DNA of 64,000 nucleotides. Source: an uncultured cyanobacterium (GTDB lineage: Bacteria > Cyanobacteriota > Cyanobacteriia > PCC-6307 > Cyanobiaceae). The stretch is taken from contig CAIOGZ010000092.1 in assembly GCA_903858015.1 (NCBI GenBank), positions 1 through 64,000 of the forward strand, given 5' to 3'. Each line of letters opens with the position of its first letter. Within the stretch, counting starts at the first letter, position 1. A program made the position numbers and the translations under genes. A model generated the notes under the pieces. That model was not told where the DNA came from, searched no databases, and worked only from the letters and a program-made list of their open reading frames with translations. Shown one piece after another: positions 1-7,988 of this stretch.

Positions 1-91
1 CGCTGTCGATGCCGTCGCTGATGACCGTTGCAAGGGAGAGTCATGACCCGCCGCTGACGCGGCCGGCATCGGCTCCCCCATCGCTTCCGGG

Positions 92-141
92 TGGCTCACT
101 TTTGGTGTCGGCGCTGGCTCAGTTTTCGATGTCGGCTGACA
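92..141. mobile_element. possible IS21-family end remnant
   Basis: Two near-identical 21-22 base units (92-112 and 115-136) share the pattern TGGCTCA(C/G)TTTT followed by TGTCGGC, and the second runs into TGTCGGCTGACA. From memory, spaced direct copies of a TGGCTCA-TTTT-type sequence occur at the ends of IS21-like elements. No istA or istB reading frame is visible inside the window, so this would be an end only, with the rest lost or lying to the left of base 1. Confidence 0.25.
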
Positions 142-680
142 CCAACCCTTGCATGCAGCGGAGAGACTGGCAAACCAAGACTTCGTTTGCATGCTATCTG
201 ACGCCGGTGATGCTCGCCTTAAGGCCTATAAAGTGAGCCGGCCACTGCTAAAGCCAGGGCGCTGACGGAGCTGAACAGTGAGGGCGTCGTACCTAGCGAA
301 ACAGGTGTTCAGACGGGTTGTCGCCAAGGGATGCTCTGGACAAGTGGAAGGCAACAGCTACAACGTTGCAGCGGCTCTGGTGCGCCAGAACGTGATGGTG
401 CAGACCCGCGCCCAGCAGGCCCTGATTAGCCAGGCAGCCCGTAGCCGGTCCCCACCCGTTCCAGGCCGACTTTTTAGCCCAGAAATGGTGGGGTGCCCAT
501 TCGTGGCGCGCCATACCAGCCAGGCGGCGAATCAACGCTGCCGCCGGGTGATCGCCCGCCACTGGGCTGGACTGGTGCCGCAGCGGGGGATTGCGGCTGC
601 CCTACCCAGGGGAGCAAGGCTGCGGCTGTGGCGGTAAGGCCGCGATCCGCAGCTACGTTGATGGGTTGCTGGAGGATGCC
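142..680. other. decayed stretch without a recognisable gene
   Basis: Short open frames exist on both strands (for example 278-637 plus and 293-562 minus), but none gives a protein I recognise and none has a convincing ribosome binding site. The stretch lies between a possible IS end and a broken gmhB copy, so it is most likely eroded island DNA. Confidence 0.5.
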
Positions 681-908
681 GCCCGTCAACGAAGCGACAG
701 GAGTCCGCTGGATCACCACATCGAACTCGGCCACGGCCATGGCATCCTCCGGGGGGTCGGTGGAGCGAAAAAGAAAGCGGTGCGCAGAACTGGCGGCAAG
801 CGCGGCTCGGATATCGCTGGCTCGATCAGCGAGCAACACAGATCTGGGAAGGTGAAGGCTCCAGTCCCTGGCAGCCCTGAGAACCATGCCAGGTTTAGGC
901 TTCCGATC
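681..908 (-). pseudogene. truncated second copy of gmhB (3' part)
   Basis: Bases 710-900 align without gaps to 2147-2337 inside the intact gmhB at about 90% identity by hand count, and similarity extends to GCCCGTCAAC at 681/2119, beside the gmhB stop. Translation keeps family stretches such as RASDIRAALAA and DPPEDAMAVAEF but lacks the N-terminal half with the catalytic aspartates. LLGDRASD of the intact copy has become LLADRASD here. The fragment cannot encode a working phosphatase. It has the same orientation as gmhB, so the two copies are direct repeats flanking the methyltransferase gene, consistent with a local duplication or recombination scar. Confidence 0.85.
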
Positions 909-1100
909 AGCATCTCACCGGCCTGGTGTCTGAACTGGCAGGCCTGGGCGAGCGAATCGTGCCCTACTGCCGCAGCTCCTCAAAACCATCCTCCAGCTAC
1001 AGCCTCGGCCGCAAGGGCGTGCAGAGCTGATCTGATTCGTTACCAGACGCTGGGTGGATCGTCTAGATTGAGGAGGGTTTCCCTAAAAGGAGATAGCTAG

Positions 1101-2078
1101 ATGACTCTGGCAAGGTGCTGCAGTGAGAAGCGGATCCTGGTTCCTCTCATACAAAGCGGAGAGCTTGTATACCGCCACCATGAGGACCAAAAAGTCGCCG
1201 CAATCTCCTGCAGTGAATGCGCCTACGTTGGGTTCCAGCCTCCATCGGAAGCCGAGCTGTCACGCTACTACTCGGAGCATTATGGCAAGAATTCTGGTGA
1301 CTGGTACAGCATGGAGGCAGACTATCAAGAAGCGAAGGTCACAGAGAGAGCAAGCCACGTGGAAACGATAGCAAGCAAATACCTGACCGAAATAAGCGGC
1401 CTTACAACAATGGAGATTGGCTGTGCCTTCGGTGGGACGGTCATGGAGCTGAGGCGCAGGGGATTGAATGCCTACGGCGCGGACCTTAACAGCGATGCGA
1501 TCAGCCAGGGCAGAGCTGGAGGCAATGAGTTCATTTTTGCGGAGCCGGCCGAGTCGGTTCTACGAGACAAAGGAGAAAGCGCACATATTGTCTATGCATA
1601 TCACGCCTTAGAACACATCCCTGACGTGCATGGCTTCCTGAACAGTATAAAAACATGTCTTGCCGATCAAGGTGTGATGGAGTTTCACGTTCCCAATGGT
1701 GCCTATCTCAAGGCGTGGAAGCAGGGATTTGAGAGCTGGAACTGGTTCGCCTATCCCGACCACCTCCATATGTTCTCCCCCCGATCAGCCCTCTGCCTAG
1801 CAAAGACAACTGGACTGGAACTACTTGACGTGACCTCGCGGCGTTGCGAGGAACCTGTGGATTGGTTGCGTCGCTGGACGGGGTGGACCAGCGAAGATGT
1901 TCCAGAAATCCTGATCGATAACATGCTCGAGCAGGCCATGTTAATGGATGAACTGACTATGACATTCTGCGTATCAGGATCATCGTTATGTGATCAATAC
2001 GCTCAAAAGATCGAAGAAACGCGTCAGCGTTGTCTAGAGAATGGACGCATCGAGAAATCACTGAGAACAGTACGATGA
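1101..2078 (+). CDS. class I SAM-dependent methyltransferase
   Basis: Predicted cytoplasmic methyltransferase of 325 residues. Near residues 105-115 the SAM-binding loop reads MEIGCAFGGTVME, a glycine-rich motif I equivalent. The acidic strand end YGADLNSDAI follows, then YHALEHIPDV, the H-x-L-E-H-I/V motif of the Methyltransf_11/23 type. The N-terminal part carries a short CSEC pair and an FQPPSEAELSRYY-like segment, typical of sugar methyltransferases that start with a small metal-ribbon region. A strong Shine-Dalgarno (AAAAGGAGAT at 1085-1094) fixes the start. The gene is convergent with the heptose operon and is bracketed by the two gmhB copies. By context it probably methylates a sugar of the surface glycan; the substrate is unknown. 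Confidence 0.85.
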   Translation: MTLARCCSEKRILVPLIQSGELVYRHHEDQKVAAISCSECAYVGFQPPSEAELSRYYSEHYGKNSGDWYSMEADYQEAKVTERASHVETIASKYLTEISGLTTMEIGCAFGGTVMELRRRGLNAYGADLNSDAISQGRAGGNEFIFAEPAESVLRDKGESAHIVYAYHALEHIPDVHGFLNSIKTCLADQGVMEFHVPNGAYLKAWKQGFESWNWFAYPDHLHMFSPRSALCLAKTTGLELLDVTSRRCEEPVDWLRRWTGWTSEDVPEILIDNMLEQAMLMDELTMTFCVSGSSLCDQYAQKIEETRQRCLENGRIEKSLRTVR

Positions 2079-2123
2079 CAAGCACCGCAGCAAACACCCA
2101 ACAGTTCTGAGCACCCACGCCCG

Positions 2124-2663
2124 TCAACTGAGGAGCTGGAGCTGCTGGATCACCTCGTCGAACTCGGCCACGGCAATGGCATCCTCCGGAGGGTCGTTGG
2201 AACGATAAAGAAAGCGGTGCGGAACACCGGCGGCAAGCGCGGCTCGGATATCGCTGGCTCGATCACCGAGCAACACCGATCTGGAAAGGTCAAGGCTCCA
2301 ATCCTTGGCAGCCTTGAGAAGCATGCCAGGTTTAGGCTTTCGGTCGTGGCTGTCCTGCCGATAAATGCCGATGCCATGCTCGGGATGATGGGGGCAATGA
2401 TAAACGGCATCAACCTCGGCAGCCTCAGCACGAAAACGTGTCTGCATCCAAGCGGACAGGGCTTGAAACTGTTGCTCGCTATAATAGCCACGGCCGATTC
2501 CAGCCTGATTGGTTACAACAATAATGCGGTAGCCGAGCCGGCGGCAGCCACGCACAAGGCTGAAGATGCCTGGCATAAACTCAAAGTCATCGACACGATG
2601 CACATAGCCACGATCAACATTAATCACGCCATCGCGATCAAGAAACAAAGCCGGTCTCAGCAT
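2124..2663 (-). CDS. gmhB: D-glycero-D-manno-heptose 1,7-bisphosphate phosphatase
   Basis: HAD-superfamily phosphatase removing the 7-phosphate from heptose 1,7-bisphosphate, the third step of nucleotide-activated heptose synthesis. The nucleophile motif FLDRDGVINVD is near the start, followed by VVTNQAGIGRG (motif II), RKPKPGM (motif III lysine) and LLGDRASDI (motif IV). The zinc loop is unusual: CPHHPE is present, but the downstream paired cysteines of E. coli GmhB are replaced by QDSHDRKP. The start is ATG 2663 or TTG 2672; TTG would give a TTGA overlap with the hddC stop. It is the last gene of the tight heptose operon. A truncated near copy lies at 681-908. Confidence 0.9.
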   Translation of the reverse strand: MLRPALFLDRDGVINVDRGYVHRVDDFEFMPGIFSLVRGCRRLGYRIIVVTNQAGIGRGYYSEQQFQALSAWMQTRFRAEAAEVDAVYHCPHHPEHGIGIYRQDSHDRKPKPGMLLKAAKDWSLDLSRSVLLGDRASDIRAALAAGVPHRFLYRSNDPPEDAIAVAEFDEVIQQLQLLS

Positions 2664-2668
2664 GGCGA

Positions 2669-3358
2669 TCAATACCTATCCGCAAGCAGCGATTGGGCGC
2701 GGAAAAAATCTTCTGGGATGCCGATATCAATAAACTGACCCTCTGTCACGAAAGCCGTCAGAGAACCGCTCTGCGCCAAGGGCATAAGAACGTCCTGCTC
2801 CAGGGAAAACGCCACACCAACAGCAAGATTGTCGAGCTGAGTGTTCGAAAACACGCAACAGCCAGCATTGATGAAACCAGGGCCGCTGCCACCCTTTTCG
2901 GTGAAGGCTGTGACCCGGCCTGCCTGGATAACGAGGCGGCCGTAGCGTGCCGTGTCCGGCACAGACCGGGCCACAATGATAGAACTCCTCCTGCTCTGCC
3001 AGAGGGCCTCCACCTGGGAAATCTCTAGGTCCAGGAAGGTATCGCCATTGAAGATATAGACATGATCGGATTCGACGCAATCCATGGCCAACCGGACTCC
3101 TCCACCGGTACCCAAGGGGCGGGGCTCGACCACGGAAACAATCGTCATCCCGGCAAAGTGGTCGCCAAAAAAAGCGGAGATCGAATCGGCCATGAAGCCA
3201 AGCGACAGAATGACGCGCCGAAAGCCTTTGCTGGCAAGGTCGCGAAGCAGAATTTCCAAAAAGGGGCGCCCTGCGATTGGCGCCATCGGTTTCGGCAGAT
3301 CAGGAACAACCTCACGAAGACGGGTACCAAAACCACCCGCCAGAACAATCGCTTCCAT
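2669..3358 (-). CDS. hddC: D-glycero-alpha-D-manno-heptose 1-phosphate guanylyltransferase
   Basis: Nucleotidyltransferase of 229 residues expected to join heptose 1-phosphate to GMP from GTP, giving GDP-D-glycero-alpha-D-manno-heptose. It starts with the sugar nucleotidyltransferase signature LAGGFGTRLREV, then LPKPMAPIAGRPF. FNGDTFLDLE holds the metal-binding aspartate, and GFINAGCCVF matches the sugar-binding strand. ATG 3358 overlaps the gmhA stop as ATGA. HddC rather than another sugar-1-phosphate enzyme is inferred from its neighbours GmhA, HddA and GmhB, which together make the alpha/GDP branch. Confidence 0.87.
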   Translation of the reverse strand: MEAIVLAGGFGTRLREVVPDLPKPMAPIAGRPFLEILLRDLASKGFRRVILSLGFMADSISAFFGDHFAGMTIVSVVEPRPLGTGGGVRLAMDCVESDHVYIFNGDTFLDLEISQVEALWQSRRSSIIVARSVPDTARYGRLVIQAGRVTAFTEKGGSGPGFINAGCCVFSNTQLDNLAVGVAFSLEQDVLMPLAQSGSLTAFVTEGQFIDIGIPEDFFRAQSLLADRY

Positions 3359-3942
3359 CAGGGCAGATCAGAGAAGATGGCTCGTTCAACAAGCCCACAA
3401 AGAATATGGCCCAAAACGGCATGTCCCTCCTGGATCTTGGGCGTATCCGCACTCGGTACCGCAAAACAATGGTCGCAGAGGCTATGCATGGGCCCGCCGC
3501 GGTTGCCAGTCATGCCCACCGTGGCAACTCCTTGCTGACGGGCTGCCTGAAGAGCCGCAAGGATATTCGCGGAAATACCAGATGTGGAATAGGCGATCAG
3601 CACATCACCCGGGCGGGCATGGGCCTGAATCTGACGCGAGAAGATCCTCTCATAGGCATAGTCGTTGGCAATAGACGTAAGGATGGATGAATCTGTGGTC
3701 AGGGCAATAGCGGGCAAGCCTGGTCGATCAAAGGCAAAGCGACTAACAAATTCGCCGGCGATGTGTTGTGCGTCCGCAGCACTACCACCATTGCCCGCCA
3801 ACATCAGCTTGTTGCCGGATCGGAAGCAATCAATGCACACTGCTGCAACCTGCTCAACCGTAGCCAGGAGGCGAGGGTCAGCAAGCATGGCCGCCAGAAT
3901 CCGTTGCGTCTCTTGGATCTGGCTTGTGATGTATTCGTTCAT
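3358..3942 (-). CDS. gmhA: sedoheptulose 7-phosphate isomerase
   Basis: SIS-domain isomerase (194 residues) converting sedoheptulose 7-phosphate to D-glycero-D-manno-heptose 7-phosphate, the first committed heptose step. It contains GNGGSAADAQHIAGEFVSRF, the family hallmark, then LTTDSS, YSTSGISANI (phosphate-binding serines) and QEGHAVLGHILC with the catalytic His/Gln region. An ATG at 3954 is also in frame. I prefer ATG 3942 because GGAG sits seven to eight bases ahead of it and the ATG overlaps the hddA stop as ATGA. Both ends of the gene overlap neighbours by ATGA, so translation is probably coupled along the operon. Confidence 0.93.
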   Translation of the reverse strand: MNEYITSQIQETQRILAAMLADPRLLATVEQVAAVCIDCFRSGNKLMLAGNGGSAADAQHIAGEFVSRFAFDRPGLPAIALTTDSSILTSIANDYAYERIFSRQIQAHARPGDVLIAYSTSGISANILAALQAARQQGVATVGMTGNRGGPMHSLCDHCFAVPSADTPKIQEGHAVLGHILCGLVERAIFSDLP

Positions 3943-4991
3943 CAGAGTCTCCATGCCTGAGTGCCATGTTGGGTGAAATGGCAGTTGCTCACTTGGCCTC
4001 CCATCTTACCGAGAGCCCGAATCACATCCATGCGTTTCTCGGTGGGGACAAAAAACCACATAAAGCCGCCTCCACCAGCACCTGATACCTTGCCCGCCTC
4101 CGCCCCAGCAGCACAGGCCGTTCGATAGATCTCCTCAATGTGAGGGGTGCTGACGGTGGAGGCCGAACGCTTCTTATTCTCCCAACCCATACGCATCGAC
4201 TCGACAAAACCAGGGAAATCTCCCCGCAGAATGCACTCCTTCATCACCAAGGCCTCCTGCTTGATGCCATGCATCGCAGCGATGGCGTTAGAGTCACCTT
4301 GAACGACATTGGCGCTCTGGGAAGCGATGATGTGCGCTGACTCCCGAGAAACGCCGGTGAAGTAGAGAACAAGCGATGCCTCCAGCTCGCAGATGACCCA
4401 ATTCTTGATGCGCAGTGTATTGACAATAACACGATCCTCGCCATAAAACTCCATAAAGTTTACGCCCCCAAAGGTGGCAGAATATTGATCCTGGCGACCG
4501 CCCTGGAGCCGACAATCAATCCGTTCAATGCGATAAGCCAGCAGAGCAATCGCATAATCATCAAGGGCGAGGTTGAAAAGTTCAACAAAGGCCTTGATCA
4601 TCGCCACCACGAGCGTGGAAGAAGAGCCGAGACCAGAACCGACCGGAGCATCGCAGAACGTGCTGAGCTCGAGGGGCAGCGGCACACCGTTGTTGTAAGT
4701 ACTGATAAAATGATTATAGGCAGCTTTGTGAAGATTCAAGCAGCCATCCAGTTCGAGATTGGCGGCAGCAGTACAGAGACATTCGACCTGTTGATCCGAA
4801 GCCTCAAAGCGAAGCATCCCGTCTTCGCGATAGCGCAACACGGCATACGCATAGCGATCGATGGTGACATTGAGGACATACCCCCCATGCAGATCACAGT
4901 AAGGGGAGACATCCGTTCCACCACCCGCAAGCCCAAGGCGTAAGGCCGCCCGGGAGCGGATCAGACCAGGGAGACGCTTGCCGTCTGTCAT
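3942..4991 (-). CDS. hddA: D-glycero-alpha-D-manno-heptose 7-phosphate kinase
   Basis: GHMP-superfamily kinase of 349 residues that phosphorylates heptose 7-phosphate at C1 in the alpha configuration, the step separating the GDP-heptose branch from the ADP-heptose (HldE) branch. RLGLAGGGTDVSPYCD near residue 20 and VGSGLGSSSTLVVAM near residue 115 (phosphate-binding loop) are typical, and KVSGAGGGGFMWFF near residue 300 is the third GHMP motif. The start ATG 4991 immediately follows the upstream glycosyltransferase stop, with no gap. It is fourth from the end of the minus-strand operon. Confidence 0.92.
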   Translation of the reverse strand: MTDGKRLPGLIRSRAALRLGLAGGGTDVSPYCDLHGGYVLNVTIDRYAYAVLRYREDGMLRFEASDQQVECLCTAAANLELDGCLNLHKAAYNHFISTYNNGVPLPLELSTFCDAPVGSGLGSSSTLVVAMIKAFVELFNLALDDYAIALLAYRIERIDCRLQGGRQDQYSATFGGVNFMEFYGEDRVIVNTLRIKNWVICELEASLVLYFTGVSRESAHIIASQSANVVQGDSNAIAAMHGIKQEALVMKECILRGDFPGFVESMRMGWENKKRSASTVSTPHIEEIYRTACAAGAEAGKVSGAGGGGFMWFFVPTEKRMDVIRALGKMGGQVSNCHFTQHGTQAWRL

Positions 4992-6245
4992 TTAGGCCTC
5001 TTGATGCAGATTGCGGAGCGCTTTCCACATTGTATCTGACGAAAACCGGCTGGAGAGAGCGGTGCGGGCAGACTGAACCCTGGAGATCCAAAGCTGATCA
5101 TTGTCAATCAAAGGCTGACATTGCTTGGCGAAGTCAGCGGGATTATGGGCCAAGCCTACATTGTTGAACAACTCATCTAGACCCTGCAAGCCAATCTCAG
5201 TCGTAACGACAGGACAACCCCGAACAACAGCCGAAACGACCTTGTGTTTAACCCCAGCGCCGAAACGAAGCGGAACGATGACCAGACGACTTTCTAAATA
5301 GAGCGCATCAAGGCGCTGCTCTGGGACCCACCCCGTCAGGGTGATCCCCAACTCCGATCGATGCACGCGTCTTCGCAGCGGAGCGGGAGGCGCAGAACCG
5401 GCAATGACTAGCTTTGCCTCGGGTACAGATTGTCTAATTCTAGGCCATATCTCGTCAACTAGCCAGATAGCCGCATCAACATTAGGCAAGTGACCAAAGT
5501 TGCCAACAAACAGGAGCTGGGCCCCGGCGGGAGGAACGGCTGCAGCCAACTTAGAAAAGTCAAACCCATAGGGGGGCAATTCCATGATCTTGGCTTCTGG
5601 CACGGCAGACTTCAGAGCATCAACCTCTTGAACTGATGGATAAAAGCTCAGATCCACAGCGCCGCAGATGTATTTCTCAAGCATGTGGTATCTGCAAGCA
5701 ACTAGGCCCAGCTCCCAATAGCCAGTTAGGACAGCTTCTTGCGCAAACCGTTCACCATGCAGATCGTGACCATAGTAAACAAGCTGAAACTGACGATTCT
5801 TCAGCCAAGGAAGTAGGTAGGCAGCAAGAGCAGGACGACTTAGAAAGACGACATCAAACCTGGCGGCATTGCCATGCAGCCAGTTGGGCAAGGCAGCCGC
5901 CCGCCTGGAAGACAAAACAACACGGATGCCCTTCGAGGAAAGGTAGGATCTCAGTTCTGGCCGATCGATCTGATCAAATGGCCACAGATAGACTTGCCAG
6001 CCATGATCAACAAAGAGCTGCATAAACTGGCAGATCGAAACTGCACCAGCATCCCTATCATCTCGAGGCATGCTGCCGTCAACAAACAATATGGCAGGCG
6101 CTGAACGCTCACAATCTCCTTCTACAGGCAAGGGAATGTGCGTAGCCCTTGAGGCAAAAAAATGCCGGAGCGTGAGCAATAAAAAGATCAGACGAGGCCG
6201 TGACGCCAGATCAAGCTTCAAAAACCTCTTGAAGCGCTCAAACAC
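4992..6245 (-). CDS. GT4-type glycosyltransferase
   Basis: Predicted GT-B fold glycosyltransferase, 417 residues, GTG start. The C-terminal half has the GT4 pattern: LLFVGNFGHLPNVDAAIWL, AKLVIAGSAP, GWVPEQRLDALY and RFGAGVKHKVVSAVVRGCPV, the nucleotide-sugar binding region with a K-x-x-E-like loop in which the acidic residue is not obvious. It is nine bases downstream of the FkbM-type gene and directly abuts hddA, so it is co-transcribed with the GDP-heptose genes. It could transfer the heptose or another sugar of the exported glycan; donor and acceptor cannot be read from sequence. Confidence 0.85.
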   Translation of the reverse strand: MFERFKRFLKLDLASRPRLIFLLLTLRHFFASRATHIPLPVEGDCERSAPAILFVDGSMPRDDRDAGAVSICQFMQLFVDHGWQVYLWPFDQIDRPELRSYLSSKGIRVVLSSRRAAALPNWLHGNAARFDVVFLSRPALAAYLLPWLKNRQFQLVYYGHDLHGERFAQEAVLTGYWELGLVACRYHMLEKYICGAVDLSFYPSVQEVDALKSAVPEAKIMELPPYGFDFSKLAAAVPPAGAQLLFVGNFGHLPNVDAAIWLVDEIWPRIRQSVPEAKLVIAGSAPPAPLRRRVHRSELGITLTGWVPEQRLDALYLESRLVIVPLRFGAGVKHKVVSAVVRGCPVVTTEIGLQGLDELFNNVGLAHNPADFAKQCQPLIDNDQLWISRVQSARTALSSRFSSDTMWKALRNLHQEA

Positions 6246-6254
6246 AAAAAGACC

Positions 6255-7979
6255 TCATCTCAGAATGCCAAGCTCTCGATATGTGACTACTTGTTGATGA
6301 TGCACAAAAAATCCGTTGATTCTTGTTCGGTCAGACGTGGCAGAGATAACGAGACTAAAATCATCTCTCTGCGCCACCAAATAACCCAAGCCCAACAGAT
6401 ACTGGATCAAGGCTTCATTGTTCGCCCCTCCTTCCGCCATAATTAGCGGCTGATGCTCTAACAGCAGCTGCTCAGCGCCACGCAGCACAGGATACTCCAT
6501 CCCCTCAACGTCAATTTTAATGGCAACAATGGCCCGCTCTCTGAACGTATTAGGATTCGATTGGATCACGTCATCTAATCGTTGAACGGGGACTCGGAAT
6601 GAAACGAGGCGGTAATCAAAATTCTGCAAGTCAGTCATCCAATGGCGAATGTACGACACGACATTCGAGGCAATACCCTCCAGATTGGGCTGTTCAGCCG
6701 CAGTTGTCAGAGCACTCAATGCTTGATTATTCACAACGGGCACTGTAAAAATCAGCTCTGACGGCTGATCGGACAAAGCCGTCATGAAGTACTGATAGCG
6801 CTGGCCCCTCATTTCAGAGACAGCCGCGAGGCAAGGGCGGTACATCGGAATTGCCTCAAAAGATACAATGCCGCTTTTGGCCCCACTAGCCTCAATGGAG
6901 GAAACGGAATAGCCCCAATTGGCACCTATATCAAGAATCAGAGATTGCGGATCCTTGAAACCGCGAAAGACTACGTAGTCCTCATCGTGAAGGGAATCCC
7001 GGGCCAACATGTCGGGAACAAATGAGGGATCGCCATCTAGGGTTATGGAGGAAAGATCGGTGCCCACTCGATCCGGATGACGGACTAAAGATTGAAAATG
7101 TGCTTTGGTGAGCTCTAACAGAGATGACTCCAGATTTGGATCATGGATCTCAAATTCATGCCTGTCCGGCTGCCGCAGCTCCTGGGCTGAGGGCGGCGTG
7201 TCGCCACGAGCTAGGGGCGAAGATTCATCCTTGAAAGGGCGCAATGCCGTTCCTAAGAAGGGAAGATGCTGGGCAAGCCTGGCTCTGCGACTCCTGAGGG
7301 CGTTTGGGGCGGATGCTACCTCCCCCTGACGCAGATCAGCAGGATAATGATCCTTGCTGAGAAAGGAAGCCACTTCGGAGGAAATGGCATGTAACTCAGC
7401 AACGATTCGTCCATGTTGGAGGGGAGAAGCGGTGAGTATGGGACCTAGAGTAGGGAGAGGACGGTATGATTTCCTGTCTCCCATCAAGATGAGCAGGGGG
7501 CATCGGGCATTGTTGAGGGACTGCATCAGCGACCCATGGCCCGTGATCGCGAGATCCATAGCGGCAGCGATCTGCGCAAAGATGTCGTCCGGAATGGTCA
7601 GGGAAGAAGCAATGCAGAAGTTGCTGTATCCATGCTTACGTAACCAGAGGACCGCATAAGACTGGAAGACATCGTCGGCAGTGAATCCCTCGGGATCAGA
7701 ATCGGAATGGGAGTAGAGAAGGAAGAATGGATGCGGACAGCTAAGTAGAATCTGATCCAGAACAAGTGCAACAAAAAGCTGGCGATGTAGATCCGTGTAC
7801 TGGTCAAAAAGACTACGAAAGCTCTGCTCGCAAAGGTTCAGAAGAATAGTGGGTTCCCCGCTTCGGCGATGCTCATGAAGCAGAGAGGCGATGACAGAAA
7901 ATTCGCGATTTTCGGGTGTCATTGATGTGTTGCTATACGTTGAATGAAAGTTGAGGCGTGGCTGACCACCCAGCACCAA
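6255..7979 (-). CDS. FkbM-family methyltransferase with extra N-terminal domain
   Basis: Protein of 574 residues in two parts. The C-terminal part (about 320-574) is an FkbM methyltransferase: LILDIGANWGYSVSS is the SAM loop, IVSFEAIP the acidic strand end, and IKIDVEGMEYPVLRGAE the family signature. The first 230 residues match nothing I can name. They contain ITGHGSLMQSLNNARCPLLI, which resembles the sugar-nucleotide half of GT-B enzymes. A low-complexity linker follows. The longest frame starts at TTG 7979; ATG 7922 is an alternative. FkbM proteins usually O-methylate sugars, so this may be a bifunctional glycan-modifying enzyme. Gaps of nine bases on both sides place it in the operon. Confidence 0.83.
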   Translation of the reverse strand: MVLGGQPRLNFHSTYSNTSMTPENREFSVIASLLHEHRRSGEPTILLNLCEQSFRSLFDQYTDLHRQLFVALVLDQILLSCPHPFFLLYSHSDSDPEGFTADDVFQSYAVLWLRKHGYSNFCIASSLTIPDDIFAQIAAAMDLAITGHGSLMQSLNNARCPLLILMGDRKSYRPLPTLGPILTASPLQHGRIVAELHAISSEVASFLSKDHYPADLRQGEVASAPNALRSRRARLAQHLPFLGTALRPFKDESSPLARGDTPPSAQELRQPDRHEFEIHDPNLESSLLELTKAHFQSLVRHPDRVGTDLSSITLDGDPSFVPDMLARDSLHDEDYVVFRGFKDPQSLILDIGANWGYSVSSIEASGAKSGIVSFEAIPMYRPCLAAVSEMRGQRYQYFMTALSDQPSELIFTVPVVNNQALSALTTAAEQPNLEGIASNVVSYIRHWMTDLQNFDYRLVSFRVPVQRLDDVIQSNPNTFRERAIVAIKIDVEGMEYPVLRGAEQLLLEHQPLIMAEGGANNEALIQYLLGLGYLVAQRDDFSLVISATSDRTRINGFFVHHQQVVTYRELGILR

Positions 7980-7988
7980 GTAAGGATA

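Noticed and set aside
9-236. 75-codon ORF at the left edge
   Set aside because: It runs through the repeat pair that looks like an IS end and has no protein similarity I can recognise.
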